From Enterococcus sp. MMGLQ5-1 (lineage in GTDB: Bacteria > Bacillota > Bacilli > Lactobacillales > Streptococcaceae), in NCBI RefSeq assembly GCF_013155265.1, contig NZ_JABJXU010000008.1:1-64000 (forward strand): a stretch of DNA of 64,000 bases, read 5' to 3'. Shown piece by piece: positions 8,300 to 18,222 of the stretch (positions are counted from its first letter, which is position 1; each line of letters starts with the position of its first letter). The position numbers and the translations under genes are program-made. Below the pieces are notes generated by a model that worked only from the letters and a program-made list of their open reading frames with translations, searched no databases and had not been told where the DNA came from.

Positions 8300-9442
8300 T
8301 TGAAAAAAATTTGTTTACTCGGGGCAACTGGCTCCGTTGGGGGTAACACCTTAGATGTCATTCAGAGCCATCCAGAAAGCTTTTCGCTAGCTGGCTTTTC
8401 ATTTAATCAAAATATTGAACGTGCATGTGAGATTATTCGTGATTTTAAGCCAAAATTTGTAGCGGCTGGCAATGTTCAATTAGCGCAAGAATTGCAAAGT
8501 GAGTTTTCAGAGCTAACTGTTTTTTCTGGTCTTGAAGGCTTGGTTGAATTAGCCTCAACAGATTATGATTTAATTTTAACAGCAGTAATGGGCTCTGTAG
8601 GGCTCCGTGCGACGATTCGCGCAATTGAATTGAAGCGTCAAATTGCGATTGCGAATAAGGAGACGCTAGTAATGGCTGGCGATTTTATTACGGCTCTAGC
8701 TAAAAAGAATAATGTTGATTTATTAACCGTAGATAGTGAGCACTCGGCGATTTTTCAATGCTTGCAGGGGGTGCGCCGTGAAGATATTACATCAATAACA
8801 ATTACGGCCAGTGGTGGGAGCTTTAGAGATCGAACAAGAGCTGAGCTTGAAGGCGTCACTGTTGCTGATGCCTTAAATCATCCAAATTGGTCAATGGGAC
8901 AGAAAATAACGATTGATTCAGCAACGATGGTTAATAAGGGGCTTGAAGTGATTGAAGCACATTTCTTGTTTGATTTACCTTATAATCAAATCAAAACGAT
9001 TTTGCATCGCGAGAGTGTTGTTCATTCCCTGATTACGATGAAAGATGGTGCTAGCTTTGCCGAATTAGGTGCTAATGATATGCGTCAGCCAATTCAATAT
9101 GCATTGACTTATCCGGAGCACTTAAAAATGAATCACAAAAAGCCATTTGACTTGGCAGAAATTGGTCAGCTTCATTTTGAAGCGATGGATTACGAACGTT
9201 TTCCAATGCTTGCTCTAGCATATTGGGTTGGTAATAAAGGTGGCAGCTATCCAACCGTTTATAATGCTGCCAATGAAATTGCGGTTGCTGCTTTTTTGCA
9301 AGATAAAATTACTTTTTTGGAAATTGAGCAGTTGATTAGTGAAGCAGTAGCTGAGCATCAAGAGGTGGAGCACTTAGATTTAGATAAAATTATAAAGATA
9401 GACGAGGAAACTAGATTACGCGTCTCTCGAAAGATTAGGTAG
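8300..9442 (+). CDS. dxr: 1-deoxy-D-xylulose 5-phosphate reductoisomerase
   Basis: 380 residues, usual length. It converts DXP to MEP, the committed step of the non-mevalonate isoprenoid pathway. LLGATGSVGGNTLDV binds NADPH, VDSEHSAIFQ carries the metal ligands Asp and Glu, and HPNWSMGQKITIDSATMVNK is the catalytic region. The start is TTG after AGGAG. It sits nine bases after cdsA and before rseP. It supplies precursors to UppS upstream. Its presence implies an MEP pathway elsewhere in the genome. Confidence 0.95.
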   Translation: MKKICLLGATGSVGGNTLDVIQSHPESFSLAGFSFNQNIERACEIIRDFKPKFVAAGNVQLAQELQSEFSELTVFSGLEGLVELASTDYDLILTAVMGSVGLRATIRAIELKRQIAIANKETLVMAGDFITALAKKNNVDLLTVDSEHSAIFQCLQGVRREDITSITITASGGSFRDRTRAELEGVTVADALNHPNWSMGQKITIDSATMVNKGLEVIEAHFLFDLPYNQIKTILHRESVVHSLITMKDGASFAELGANDMRQPIQYALTYPEHLKMNHKKPFDLAEIGQLHFEAMDYERFPMLALAYWVGNKGGSYPTVYNAANEIAVAAFLQDKITFLEIEQLISEAVAEHQEVEHLDLDKIIKIDEETRLRVSRKIR

Positions 9443-9447
9443 AAAAT

Positions 9448-10707
9448 ATGCAAACAATTTTAACTTTTATTATTATTTTTGGTGTTATCGTGGTGATTCA
9501 TGAATTTGGACATTTTTATTTTGCTAAAAAATCGGGTATCTTAGTACGAGAATTTGCGATTGGTATGGGTCCTAAAATTTTTAGTCATCAGGGTAAGGAT
9601 GGTACGACCTATACGATTCGTATCTTGCCGCTAGGCGGCTATGTTCGTATGGCAGGCTGGGGCGAAGATGATCAAGAAATTAAAACAGGGACTCCAGCCA
9701 GCCTGGAAATTTCACCAAAGGGTGAGGTTACACAGATTAATCTCTCTGAAAAACAGCTTTCAGAAGGCTTACCAATTCAGGTGACGGATTATGACTTAGT
9801 TTATGATTTAACCATTACTGGTCTGGTAAATGGGGAAAGTCAACGTTTTCCAGTCAATCATGATGCGACCATGATTGAAAAGGATGGTACGATACTACGA
9901 ATTGCACCGATTGATGTTCAGTTTCAGTCTGCGAAGCTTTCCCATCGGATAATGACCAATTTTGCTGGACCGATGAATAATTTCATTTTAGGTATTGTTA
10001 TTTTTATCATTCTGATTTTCGCGCAGGGTGGTGTTGAAACGTCATCAACCAATCGGATTGGTCAAGTCGCAGCTGATGGTGCTGCGGCAAAGGCAGGTCT
10101 AAAAGAAGATGATCAGATTATTTCAATTAACGATAGCAAGATTTCTAATTGGAATGACCTAGTTTCTGACATCAATGCTTCTGAAGGTCAGCCAATGACG
10201 TGGCAGGTCAAACGCAATAATAAAACATTTGAAGCTGTTGTGACACCAAAATTGCAAGAGGCTGATGGGCAAAAGAGTTATCTAATCGGTATTACTCAGC
10301 CTTTGGATCGTTCTTTTTTGGCTAAGCTTACAGGCGGCTTTACACGAGCTTGGCAGGTTTCAATGAATATTTTTAAGGCCTTAGGAAACTTAATTGCACA
10401 GCCTGATTTGGATAAGCTTGGTGGTCCAGTTATGATTTTTGAGCTTAGCTCGACAGTCTCAAAACAAGGGTGGCAATCTGTTCTGGCGCTTATGGCGGCA
10501 CTTTCAATGAATTTAGGTATTTTTAATTTATTACCAATTCCAGCCTTGGATGGTGGTAAAATTTTAATGAATTTAATTGAAGCGATACGTGGTAAGCCTC
10601 TATCGCAAGAAAAAGAGGGTATTATCACGGTTATTGGCATGGTTTTTATGGTTATTTTAATGGTGCTTGTAACCTGGAATGACATTTCTAGATTATTTAA
10701 CCGATAA
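9448..10707 (+). CDS. rseP: RseP/Eep-type site-2 membrane metalloprotease
   Basis: 419 residues, four membrane segments. VIHEFGHFYFAKKSG near the N-terminus is the HExxH zinc site, and NLLPIPALDGGKIL near the C-terminus gives the third ligand. One PDZ domain is visible around residues 205-270 (AAAKAGLKEDDQIISINDSKI). The family cuts anti-sigma factors and remnants of lipoprotein signal peptides within the membrane. In enterococci the protein in this position is Eep, which matures peptide pheromones. Five bases after dxr; the ribosome binding site is weak, so translation may be coupled. Confidence 0.93.
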   Translation: MQTILTFIIIFGVIVVIHEFGHFYFAKKSGILVREFAIGMGPKIFSHQGKDGTTYTIRILPLGGYVRMAGWGEDDQEIKTGTPASLEISPKGEVTQINLSEKQLSEGLPIQVTDYDLVYDLTITGLVNGESQRFPVNHDATMIEKDGTILRIAPIDVQFQSAKLSHRIMTNFAGPMNNFILGIVIFIILIFAQGGVETSSTNRIGQVAADGAAAKAGLKEDDQIISINDSKISNWNDLVSDINASEGQPMTWQVKRNNKTFEAVVTPKLQEADGQKSYLIGITQPLDRSFLAKLTGGFTRAWQVSMNIFKALGNLIAQPDLDKLGGPVMIFELSSTVSKQGWQSVLALMAALSMNLGIFNLLPIPALDGGKILMNLIEAIRGKPLSQEKEGIITVIGMVFMVILMVLVTWNDISRLFNR

Positions 10708-10819
10708 ATATTGTTATTTAGTTTAATTGTGAGTGGTTATTATTTATAATGAATTAGACAAATTATTTATTGATTTAATAATCTAATAGTTATTATTAAA
10801 AAAAGATAAAAGTATATGA

Positions 10820-12535
<1,716 letters not shown>

Positions 12536-12542
12536 TTGAAAG

Positions 12543-12568
12543 AGATGAGCGCATGCTCATCTTTTTTT
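12543..12568 (+). terminator. Rho-independent terminator after proS
   Basis: AGATGAGC and GCTCATCT form a perfect stem around the loop GCAT, followed by seven T. Confidence 0.9.
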
Positions 12569-12690
12569 GTTTAAGCTTGAGGGAAATTCTTTATAATAAT
12601 GATATTATTCACGCTTTAGGTGCTGTTTTCATACTAATAACGCAATCTTTCTGAGAAGGAATCCCGAATTCACGTAAAATAACTTGAAAT

Positions 12691-12737
12691 TAAGCGAATA
12701 GTCCAATCATTCTAGGAATGATTGGACTATTCGCTTA
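12691..12737. repeat. Perfect 22-bp inverted repeat with a three-base loop
   Basis: The left arm begins TAAGCGAATAGTCCAATC and is repeated in perfect inverted form after the loop TAG (12713-12715). It lies between the proS terminator and the promoter of the surface-protein leader. The following bases (GGCTTTTATTTT) are only moderately T-rich, so it may be a second terminator or a regulatory hairpin. The bases just upstream (12600-12690) look like a reverse-oriented fragment of repeat family B. Confidence 0.8.
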
Positions 12738-12756
12738 GGCTTTTATTTTAATGCTA

Positions 12757-12785
12757 TTGCATTTAAATGAGTTTTAAATTATAAT
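12757..12785 (+). promoter_or_regulatory. Probable sigma-A promoter of the repeat-containing leader
   Basis: TTGCAT (12757-12762), 17 bases, TATAAT (12780-12785). Transcription from here would cross the short reading frame with the pentanucleotide array and continue into the surface-protein gene at 13113. Confidence 0.65.
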
Positions 12786-12840
12786 TAGATTATAAAATAA
12801 TGAGGTTCGATTGTAAAAATGCTTGACAGGAGGTTTACCG

Positions 12841-13008
12841 ATGCTTAGACTTGGACGACACGACACGACACGACACGACACGACACGACACGACACGACA
12901 CGACACGACACGACACGACACGACACGACACGACACGACACGACACGACACGACACGACACGACACGACACGACACGAAAATTAGCTTTTATGATGATAG
13001 CTGAATAG
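12841..13008 (+). CDS. Short leader reading frame made mostly of RHDTT repeats
   Basis: 55 codons: MLRLG, eight copies of Arg-His-Asp-Thr-Thr, then RKLAFMMIAE. The ATG follows a perfect AGGAGG with seven-base spacing and lies about 55 bases from a good promoter, so it is probably translated. It matches no family I know. Because the DNA unit is five bases, a change in copy number moves the end of the frame: stops would be at 12985, 13004 or 13008. In the present frame TAG is directly followed by ATG (13009), allowing reinitiation on a 20-codon frame. Whether it is a functional peptide or a regulatory leader is open. Confidence 0.45.
   Translation: MLRLGRHDTTRHDTTRHDTTRHDTTRHDTTRHDTTRHDTTRHDTTRKLAFMMIAE
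12856..12975 (+). repeat. Pentanucleotide tandem array, 24 copies of CGACA
   Basis: An uninterrupted run of 24 identical CGACA units followed by a partial CGA. There is not one substitution in 120 bases, which points to recent expansion by slipped-strand mispairing. It is located between promoter and surface-protein gene. Unit length is not a multiple of three. Confidence 0.97.
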
Positions 13009-13031
13009 ATGACTTCACTGAGCGTTTCAAC

Positions 13032-13065
13032 TAATTCACAATTATATATTATTAATTGTGAATTA
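13032..13065. promoter_or_regulatory. 13-bp perfect palindrome before the surface-protein gene
   Basis: TAATTCACAATTA (13032-13044) and TAATTGTGAATTA (13053-13065) are perfect complements around an eight-base spacer. It could be an operator or an RNA hairpin in the leader. No T run follows, so it is not a typical terminator. Confidence 0.6.
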
Positions 13066-13112
13066 ATTTAGAGCGGTTGGTTTATTAACGTGCCATTAAA
13101 AAGAGAAAAGAG

Positions 13113-15392
13113 ATGAGGAAGATGAAGACAATTACAATAAAATGGTACCTACTTTTAAGTGCTTTGACACTATTTTCATTTGGCTTATTGCCAGCTAGTG
13201 TCATTGCTGAGACGACTGATACCGATACGCATTTCGCAGTTGACATTATTGAAACGTCAAATAGTCGGTCAGGTGCCGAAGCAGTCAGCGTGACAGTCAA
13301 AAATATTTTCAACCAGACCGCAACTAATACGGTCGCCAAGGTTGTTTTGCCAGAGAAATTTGCCAAAAGGCTCGGTAAAGCAACGGTCACTGAAAACATC
13401 GGCACTTTAAAAGCAGGTGCCAGTCGTCAATTTTTAATCAGGCTTTCTGATGGATCAATCAAAGTATTGCCAACAACCAGTGAGCAAATCATCAAAATAA
13501 TTGCGGTTATTGGCTTTGTCTTGTTGGCAATGGCGGTGTTACTTTTCTGCAAACGGAAGTTTTTTGTTTTGAGCGTTCTTGTCCTAGGTTTTGCTGGGAC
13601 AGCCATTGTCAGCGCAGCGAGCAGCTATACCCATGAGGCAGTGCATCATCATCAAACGGTCGTTGCTGGTGAAAAGCTGGCATTTAAAACCATCATAGGA
13701 GGTGATTTTGAATTGGCAGCTGCTAGTGACAGTACATCAAGTAGCTCATCAGAGAGTTCAGCCAGCTCAACTGATGCGTCATTGCCATCAAGTCCAACTG
13801 GCAACTCAACTTCGTCAAGCTCTGAAGAAGAACCAGTGACACCAGAGGAGCCGCCAACTCCACCTGTTGTCAAGTATCAGGTGAGCTTTGATCTGGACTA
13901 CGAGACCGAGGCTAGTGCCCCAAATGCGCAGAGCGTTGTTAAGGGTGAGAAGGCTAAAGAGCCGGAAGTACCAGCTCGCGAAGGCTACTGCTTTGATGGC
14001 TGGTTTGAAGCAGGTAGTGAAGTCAGCTTTGATTTTTCAACGGTAATTACAAGTAATCGAACGCTTTATGCCAGATGGACGATAATTGAGTATAATATTA
14101 GTTATAGCTTAGCTGGAGGTACTCTTGATGAAAATGCACCTTCAGTCTACACAGTGTTAACTGAAACGATTAAACTTGGCATACCGACTAGGTCAGGCTT
14201 TGTCTTTTCGGGCTGGTACACTGACTCTACTTTTGAAAATATTGAGACTTCGATTTTAAAAGGCTCAACGGGAAATAGGACCTTCTATGCCAAGTGGGAA
14301 GAGCCTGTGATTATTGATTATAAAACTTATGATGGTTCTAATGATATATTGATTGATGATGTCAGTTCGATAGTTGTTGCAAAAAATAGTAATTACGAAG
14401 TTCCAGATGCCCCTGAGCTAGCTGGACAGTATTTTTTAGGGTGGTCAACGGTGGTGAATATGGGAAGAGGTGAAGCACCCAATTTATATGTTCCAACGGA
14501 TAATGACTATCAGCAAAGTATTAAGTCAACATTAAATATACCTGATCAAAAATATCTGGGTGGTACTGGTGATGGTAATAGCTTTACTGTCACTGGAAAT
14601 ACGACCTTATATGCCGTATATATTAAAACTTTACCCGTAACAGAAATGCCAAGTGAAGCCGCACCCTTGAAAGAGGAGTTCGTTTGGAATGATTCTGTTT
14701 GGCGAGTGATTGGAGTAAGTGGTGTGAATCGTTTGGTGCTTAAGGCCAATGCTTTAACAGAAGCTGAAGCAACTGGATTGGGAGAGACTACTGGCAGATA
14801 TATAACAGAGTTTTCAGGAAAAAGTGTTTATTTTACAACATGGTCATACGATAACGCCACTGCAACTGGATATGGCGATTCCTATTTAAAATCATTGATT
14901 GATAGCTATTATGCTAATTATATCACTGCTAATGCAAGCGCTGCTGTTCTACCTATTGATTTGAATTTACCGATTTATAACGAGTATGTTGGAGACGGCT
15001 TTACAGGTTATTCAAGAGATGAGAGACCGATGTCCTATATCAATTGGAAATGGACAAATAAAGTAACTGGCTATACAGATCCACGCTTTAGTGCTTCGCT
15101 GACTGAGTTGTCTAATGATGACAGTTTTCATAACCCTAGTGGTGTCAATCAATTAAAGCCACAAGCATTCGCACTGAGTGTTGGAGATATAGTTGCAAAT
15201 ATCAATCTAATCGGGCAATATAGTAATTTACTAAATTTTACTGGTTCTAATATCAATGCCTACTACCTTCGGTCACCAGGTGAGGATGCTTTATTCGTAG
15301 CGATGGTCAATGGGGGCAGTATCGGTGGCGTTTGGACTAATTTCCATAAATGGTATGTCCGCCCTGCACTCTGGCTGACGCTTGATAATTAG
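13113..15392 (+). CDS. Large surface protein with InlB-type repeats and an internal sorting-signal-like segment
   Basis: 759 residues. A signal peptide occupies residues 1-32. After an 85-residue domain comes LPTTSE (119-124), a hydrophobic stretch and CKRK (146-149), which together look like a cell-wall sorting signal. A second signal-like hydrophobic stretch (150-168) follows immediately. Then a Ser-rich linker (205-240), a Pro/Glu-rich linker, two InlB B-type repeats (about 255-390; SGWYTDSTFEN, YAKW) and a long C-terminal region. The C-terminus, ending YYLRSPG...VRPALWLTLDN, resembles DUF6273-like surface domains. No C-terminal LPxTG is present. Likely exposed at the cell surface; ligand unknown. 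The start could be 13113 or 13119. Expression probably depends on the upstream leader with its repeat array. Confidence 0.75.
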   Translation: MRKMKTITIKWYLLLSALTLFSFGLLPASVIAETTDTDTHFAVDIIETSNSRSGAEAVSVTVKNIFNQTATNTVAKVVLPEKFAKRLGKATVTENIGTLKAGASRQFLIRLSDGSIKVLPTTSEQIIKIIAVIGFVLLAMAVLLFCKRKFFVLSVLVLGFAGTAIVSAASSYTHEAVHHHQTVVAGEKLAFKTIIGGDFELAAASDSTSSSSSESSASSTDASLPSSPTGNSTSSSSEEEPVTPEEPPTPPVVKYQVSFDLDYETEASAPNAQSVVKGEKAKEPEVPAREGYCFDGWFEAGSEVSFDFSTVITSNRTLYARWTIIEYNISYSLAGGTLDENAPSVYTVLTETIKLGIPTRSGFVFSGWYTDSTFENIETSILKGSTGNRTFYAKWEEPVIIDYKTYDGSNDILIDDVSSIVVAKNSNYEVPDAPELAGQYFLGWSTVVNMGRGEAPNLYVPTDNDYQQSIKSTLNIPDQKYLGGTGDGNSFTVTGNTTLYAVYIKTLPVTEMPSEAAPLKEEFVWNDSVWRVIGVSGVNRLVLKANALTEAEATGLGETTGRYITEFSGKSVYFTTWSYDNATATGYGDSYLKSLIDSYYANYITANASAAVLPIDLNLPIYNEYVGDGFTGYSRDERPMSYINWKWTNKVTGYTDPRFSASLTELSNDDSFHNPSGVNQLKPQAFALSVGDIVANINLIGQYSNLLNFTGSNINAYYLRSPGEDALFVAMVNGGSIGGVWTNFHKWYVRPALWLTLDN

Positions 15393-15440
15393 TGGTTATA
15401 AAATAGATAATGATGTTAAATTAAGTGTAAAGAAAAAAAC

Positions 15441-15468
15441 TTGACAGTCTAATTATTTTTGATATACT
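15441..15468 (+). promoter_or_regulatory. Sigma-A promoter of rpsP
   Basis: TTGACA (15441-15446), 16 bases, TATACT (15463-15468), about 30 bases upstream of the rpsP start. Confidence 0.75.
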
Positions 15469-15499
15469 AATAGAGTAAATAATTTATGGAGGTGCCAAA

Positions 15500-15775
15500 T
15501 TGGCAGTAAAAATTCGTTTAAAACGCATGGGTTCAAGAAAAAAACCTTTTTATCGTATCGTTGTAGCAGATTCACGTTCACCTCGTGATGGTCGTTTTAT
15601 TGAAACAGTAGGGACTTACAATCCATTGTTAGATCCAGCTGAAGTTAATATCAAAGAAGATTTGATTATTGATTGGTTAGGCAAAGGTGCGCAACCTTCT
15701 GACACTGTTCGTAATATTTTATCTAAAGAAGGCGTGATGAAGAAATTCCACGAAGCTAAGTACGCTAAAAAATAA
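15500..15775 (+). CDS. rpsP: 30S ribosomal protein S16
   Basis: 91 residues, the usual length. The N-terminus [20 protein letters not shown] and the core [20 protein letters not shown] are diagnostic. It binds 16S rRNA early in 30S assembly. The start codon is TTG, fixed by GGAGGTG. It is followed 11 bases later by the KH-domain gene, the standard arrangement in Bacilli; rimM-trmD, often next, lies 8 kb away here. Confidence 0.98.
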   Translation: MAVKIRLKRMGSRKKPFYRIVVADSRSPRDGRFIETVGTYNPLLDPAEVNIKEDLIIDWLGKGAQPSDTVRNILSKEGVMKKFHEAKYAKK

Positions 15776-15786
15776 GAAGGTGTCTT

Positions 15787-16044
15787 ATGAAGCAAGACGT
15801 TAAGGATTTAGTTTTAACAATTGTTAAACCATTGGTTGATTTTCCAGATGAAATTCAACTAGAAATTGGTGAGTCTGATGATTTTTTGGAATATAATCTT
15901 TCGGTTAATCCAGAGGATATTGGGCGTGTGATTGGTAAGCAAGGTCGGATTGTCAAAGCAATTCGGACAATCGTTTATAGTGTTCGTATCGAAGGCGATA
16001 AAAAAATACGTTTAAATATCTTAGACAAAAAAGAAGAGGCTTAA
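15787..16044 (+). CDS. khpA: KH-domain RNA-binding protein (KhpA/YlqC)
   Basis: 85 residues, a single KH domain with the GxxG-type loop in DIGRVIGKQGRIVKAIRTIV. KhpA partners with KhpB (Jag/EloR) and binds RNA; in streptococci the pair affects cell elongation and division. The ribosome binding site is AGAAGGTG. Cotranscribed with rpsP and closed by a terminator. Confidence 0.92.
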   Translation: MKQDVKDLVLTIVKPLVDFPDEIQLEIGESDDFLEYNLSVNPEDIGRVIGKQGRIVKAIRTIVYSVRIEGDKKIRLNILDKKEEA

Positions 16045-16079
16045 GTATAAATTTACGATGGCCGTTAATCTAATATTAA

Positions 16080-16113
16080 GTGAGGAGCTATAATTAAGCT
16101 GCTCACTTTTTTT
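16080..16113 (+). terminator. Rho-independent terminator of the rpsP-khpA operon
   Basis: GTGAGGAGC (16080-16088) pairs with GCTGCTCAC (16098-16106), one mismatch, followed by seven T. Confidence 0.85.
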
Positions 16114-16127
16114 GACTCTATAATATA

Positions 16128-16392
16128 TTGGACTGCTAAATCTTTCGCTTCAATTTTTATTTATTTATCTTGAAGTGATAAGAAAGACACAATATCCTAA
16201 GCTGCGTGAATTTGGTTTTGTTTTCGGGAAATATGATGACCTGACGCTTAATTTAGAATTATTTTTAAAGCTGCAATCTTCTATGTAGTTTGATTAACAC
16301 CAAGGGCAGTGCTCCGAAGACGGCTGCTTAACAGTCATATTGATCCTTTTAGTAAAATCAGTCTGACTTGAGATTGAACCCTTTTTTAGTAA
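16128..16392. repeat. Dispersed intergenic repeat family B, copy 2
   Basis: Uninterrupted copy. It begins ATTGGACTGCTAAAT, contains GCGTGAATTTGG, TTAATTTAGAATTATTT and AGTTTGATTAACACCA, and ends with TTTTAGTAAAATCAGTC. The region 16114-16618 holds no gene. Confidence 0.55.
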
Positions 16393-16618
16393 TATAAATG
16401 TTTTTCGACAGCTATATATCTTGCGATTACATTTTAATTGGTTTGCCAATATATAGAGAAAAAATCATATTGCGCTAGGTTTAAATATGTTGTCTTAATT
16501 AATGGCTGTGAAACCATAGTGCAGTGGAAAATTTAATAAGCTACTTAGACAAATGGCGTAATTATCTTTAGTGCTATGTTTATATTATCGAAATTTTTCT
16601 GAATTGGTAATTAGGCTT

Positions 16619-17386
16619 CTATTTTTTCGATTTTCGGACTTTATTTTTTTTCCGATTTGCTTTCAAGTGTGGGCTCTTAATTAATAATACTTTGTGAAAT
16701 TGTTTATTTATAAATCGAGTAAATTGTCCACCAATCCTGTTACCAATTTTTCTTGTTTTGCTTAATAGTGAATGTGCAATTTTTACTGTTTTAGGCTTTG
16801 TTGTCTCAACTTTACTTTTGGTAGCCATTTTCAGACCGATAGCTAGAGTGATTGTTCCTAGAAATAGACCTAAAATGGCATTGGGAATAGCGTATACCTG
16901 CTTTTCTGAAAATGATAATAAGGCTGCTTGAGTTAAGACTAAACCAATTAATGCGGCGGAAAAATTTAATAATTTGACAGCCTTTAGTATCAAATCCTTA
17001 TTTTGATGTGCTTTGATAATACCCCGCAGGCTCACGACGATTTCAGTAAATGTTATAGCGGCAATTGCTAACGCGGGTGTTTGTTCAAAGTAAATTTCTT
17101 GATGATTGATGAAAAGTCGAGTTGAATAAAGCATATAGACTAGACTGGCGCCCATAATCAAGCTACCAATTCGTTTATAGTACCAGAGTTGATTATGCTT
17201 TTGGGGACTGGTTAATCCGATAACGCTTTGATGCTTGCCATAACCAACAATCGCAGTATATAAAGCGTTGATTAATAAAAAAAATGATAAACTAAAAATT
17301 GCTAGGATTAATTTACCAGCAGCCAGGCTATAGCTTCCAAATGAGGACCATTTTAAGCGGATGATTTGATTTTTTATGTCTAGCAT
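16619..17386 (-). CDS. Multi-pass membrane protein of unknown function
   Basis: 255 residues with about six hydrophobic segments between residues 20 and 190. They are followed by a strongly basic tail ending NRKKNKVRKSKK that should be cytoplasmic. I do not recognise the family. The ATG at 17386 is preceded by AAGGAGGG. Upstream on the same strand is a possible small gene (17435-17620). The long positively charged C-terminus (about 60 residues) might bind RNA, DNA or lipid headgroups, which is only a guess. Confidence 0.7.
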   Translation of the reverse strand: MLDIKNQIIRLKWSSFGSYSLAAGKLILAIFSLSFFLLINALYTAIVGYGKHQSVIGLTSPQKHNQLWYYKRIGSLIMGASLVYMLYSTRLFINHQEIYFEQTPALAIAAITFTEIVVSLRGIIKAHQNKDLILKAVKLLNFSAALIGLVLTQAALLSFSEKQVYAIPNAILGLFLGTITLAIGLKMATKSKVETTKPKTVKIAHSLLSKTRKIGNRIGGQFTRFINKQFHKVLLIKSPHLKANRKKNKVRKSKK

Positions 17387-17434
17387 ATACCCTCCTTGCT
17401 TATTTTTGAGACGGTTATTATTGATGTCACTAAA

Positions 17435-17620
17435 TCATATTACTTGCTTATATCTAACGGCCTTATTGAGAAAATGTAGCAATTGATGTTTAAGCCTCTG
17501 ACGGCTCCTGACAAAATAAAATAACAAAGCTATTAAATTAATTGAGAGTAATCCACTCTCTGAAGGAATAATAAAACTATTATCAGTGAAATAATCGCTA
17601 CGATTTTTAGCTAAAATCAC
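17435..17620 (-). CDS. Possible small protein
   Basis: 61 codons starting at GTG (17620) behind AGGAG with five-base spacing. A hydrophobic stretch (LLSINLIALLFYFV) could be one membrane segment and a basic region follows. No homologue recognised. It sits 48 bases upstream of the membrane protein gene on the same strand. Supported only by start-site context. Confidence 0.3.
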   Translation of the reverse strand: MILAKNRSDYFTDNSFIIPSESGLLSINLIALLFYFVRSRQRLKHQLLHFLNKAVRYKQVI

Positions 17621-17691
17621 AGTTACTCCTATAAAAGTATAAGCTATTCATATATTTTTCACCTACACTCTATTTATGACTGTAGTGTCAC

Positions 17692-18222
17692 TTAAAGTAA
17701 CGAATACCCTTTTTCACATAATCTATAGATATTTTCATATTTTTCATCGATGTATGATTGTATTTTTTTTGCCTTATTAGTATAGATTATTTTATAAATA
17801 AAATATGGCGAAATCCAGCCAATAAATCCGGGGATTGCTAGTAGAATACTTAACCATATAATAGGAGGTTGATGTGTAACGGCAAAAACTGATCCTGCCA
17901 TAAAAGCAGTTCCCAATACAGCAATGAATAATGCAATCGAGGTTGCCAAACTATTTTTAGATTTCTCTAATTTTTGAATTTCCTCTAAATTAGATTCAAA
18001 GTTTCGTTGAAGTCTAGTTAACTCAACTTTATTAATTATTTTTCGATTACGTTTAAGTCTCAAAGTTGTTTCTGAGTTTTTTTTATCAAATGGAACGTTT
18101 TGATCAATCTCCCAACCAAAATTTTCATAGCCATCTAAATATAAAGAAACCTGATTGTTATCAACGGTAATTTCTTTGTAATCATAGAAAATATAATCAT
18201 TCAGCTGTTGATTTTTTTTCAT
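17692..18222 (-). CDS. Membrane protein coupled to a two-component system
   Basis: About 176 residues. The N-terminal soluble part contains a Gly-Trp motif (LDGYENFGWEI) and a basic, helical segment (LRLKRNRKIINKVELTRLQR). Two membrane segments follow near residues 95-115 and 125-150, then a short tail ending YENIYRLCEKGYSLL. I do not know the family name, but the arrangement behind a sensor kinase is suggestive of a sensing or effector partner. Its start overlaps the end of the kinase gene; upstream in-frame ATG codons at 18231, 18243 and 18252 are possible. Translational coupling is likely. Confidence 0.7.
   Translation of the reverse strand: MKKNQQLNDYIFYDYKEITVDNNQVSLYLDGYENFGWEIDQNVPFDKKNSETTLRLKRNRKIINKVELTRLQRNFESNLEEIQKLEKSKNSLATSIALFIAVLGTAFMAGSVFAVTHQPPIIWLSILLAIPGFIGWISPYFIYKIIYTNKAKKIQSYIDEKYENIYRLCEKGYSLL

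Noticed and set aside
12774-12971. Minus-strand frame of SCRVV repeats across the pentanucleotide array
   Set aside because: Any frame through a CGACA array stays open; this strand has no ribosome binding site or promoter.
12856-12975. The pentanucleotide array as a CRISPR array
   Set aside because: Units are five bases with no spacers; it is a simple tandem repeat.
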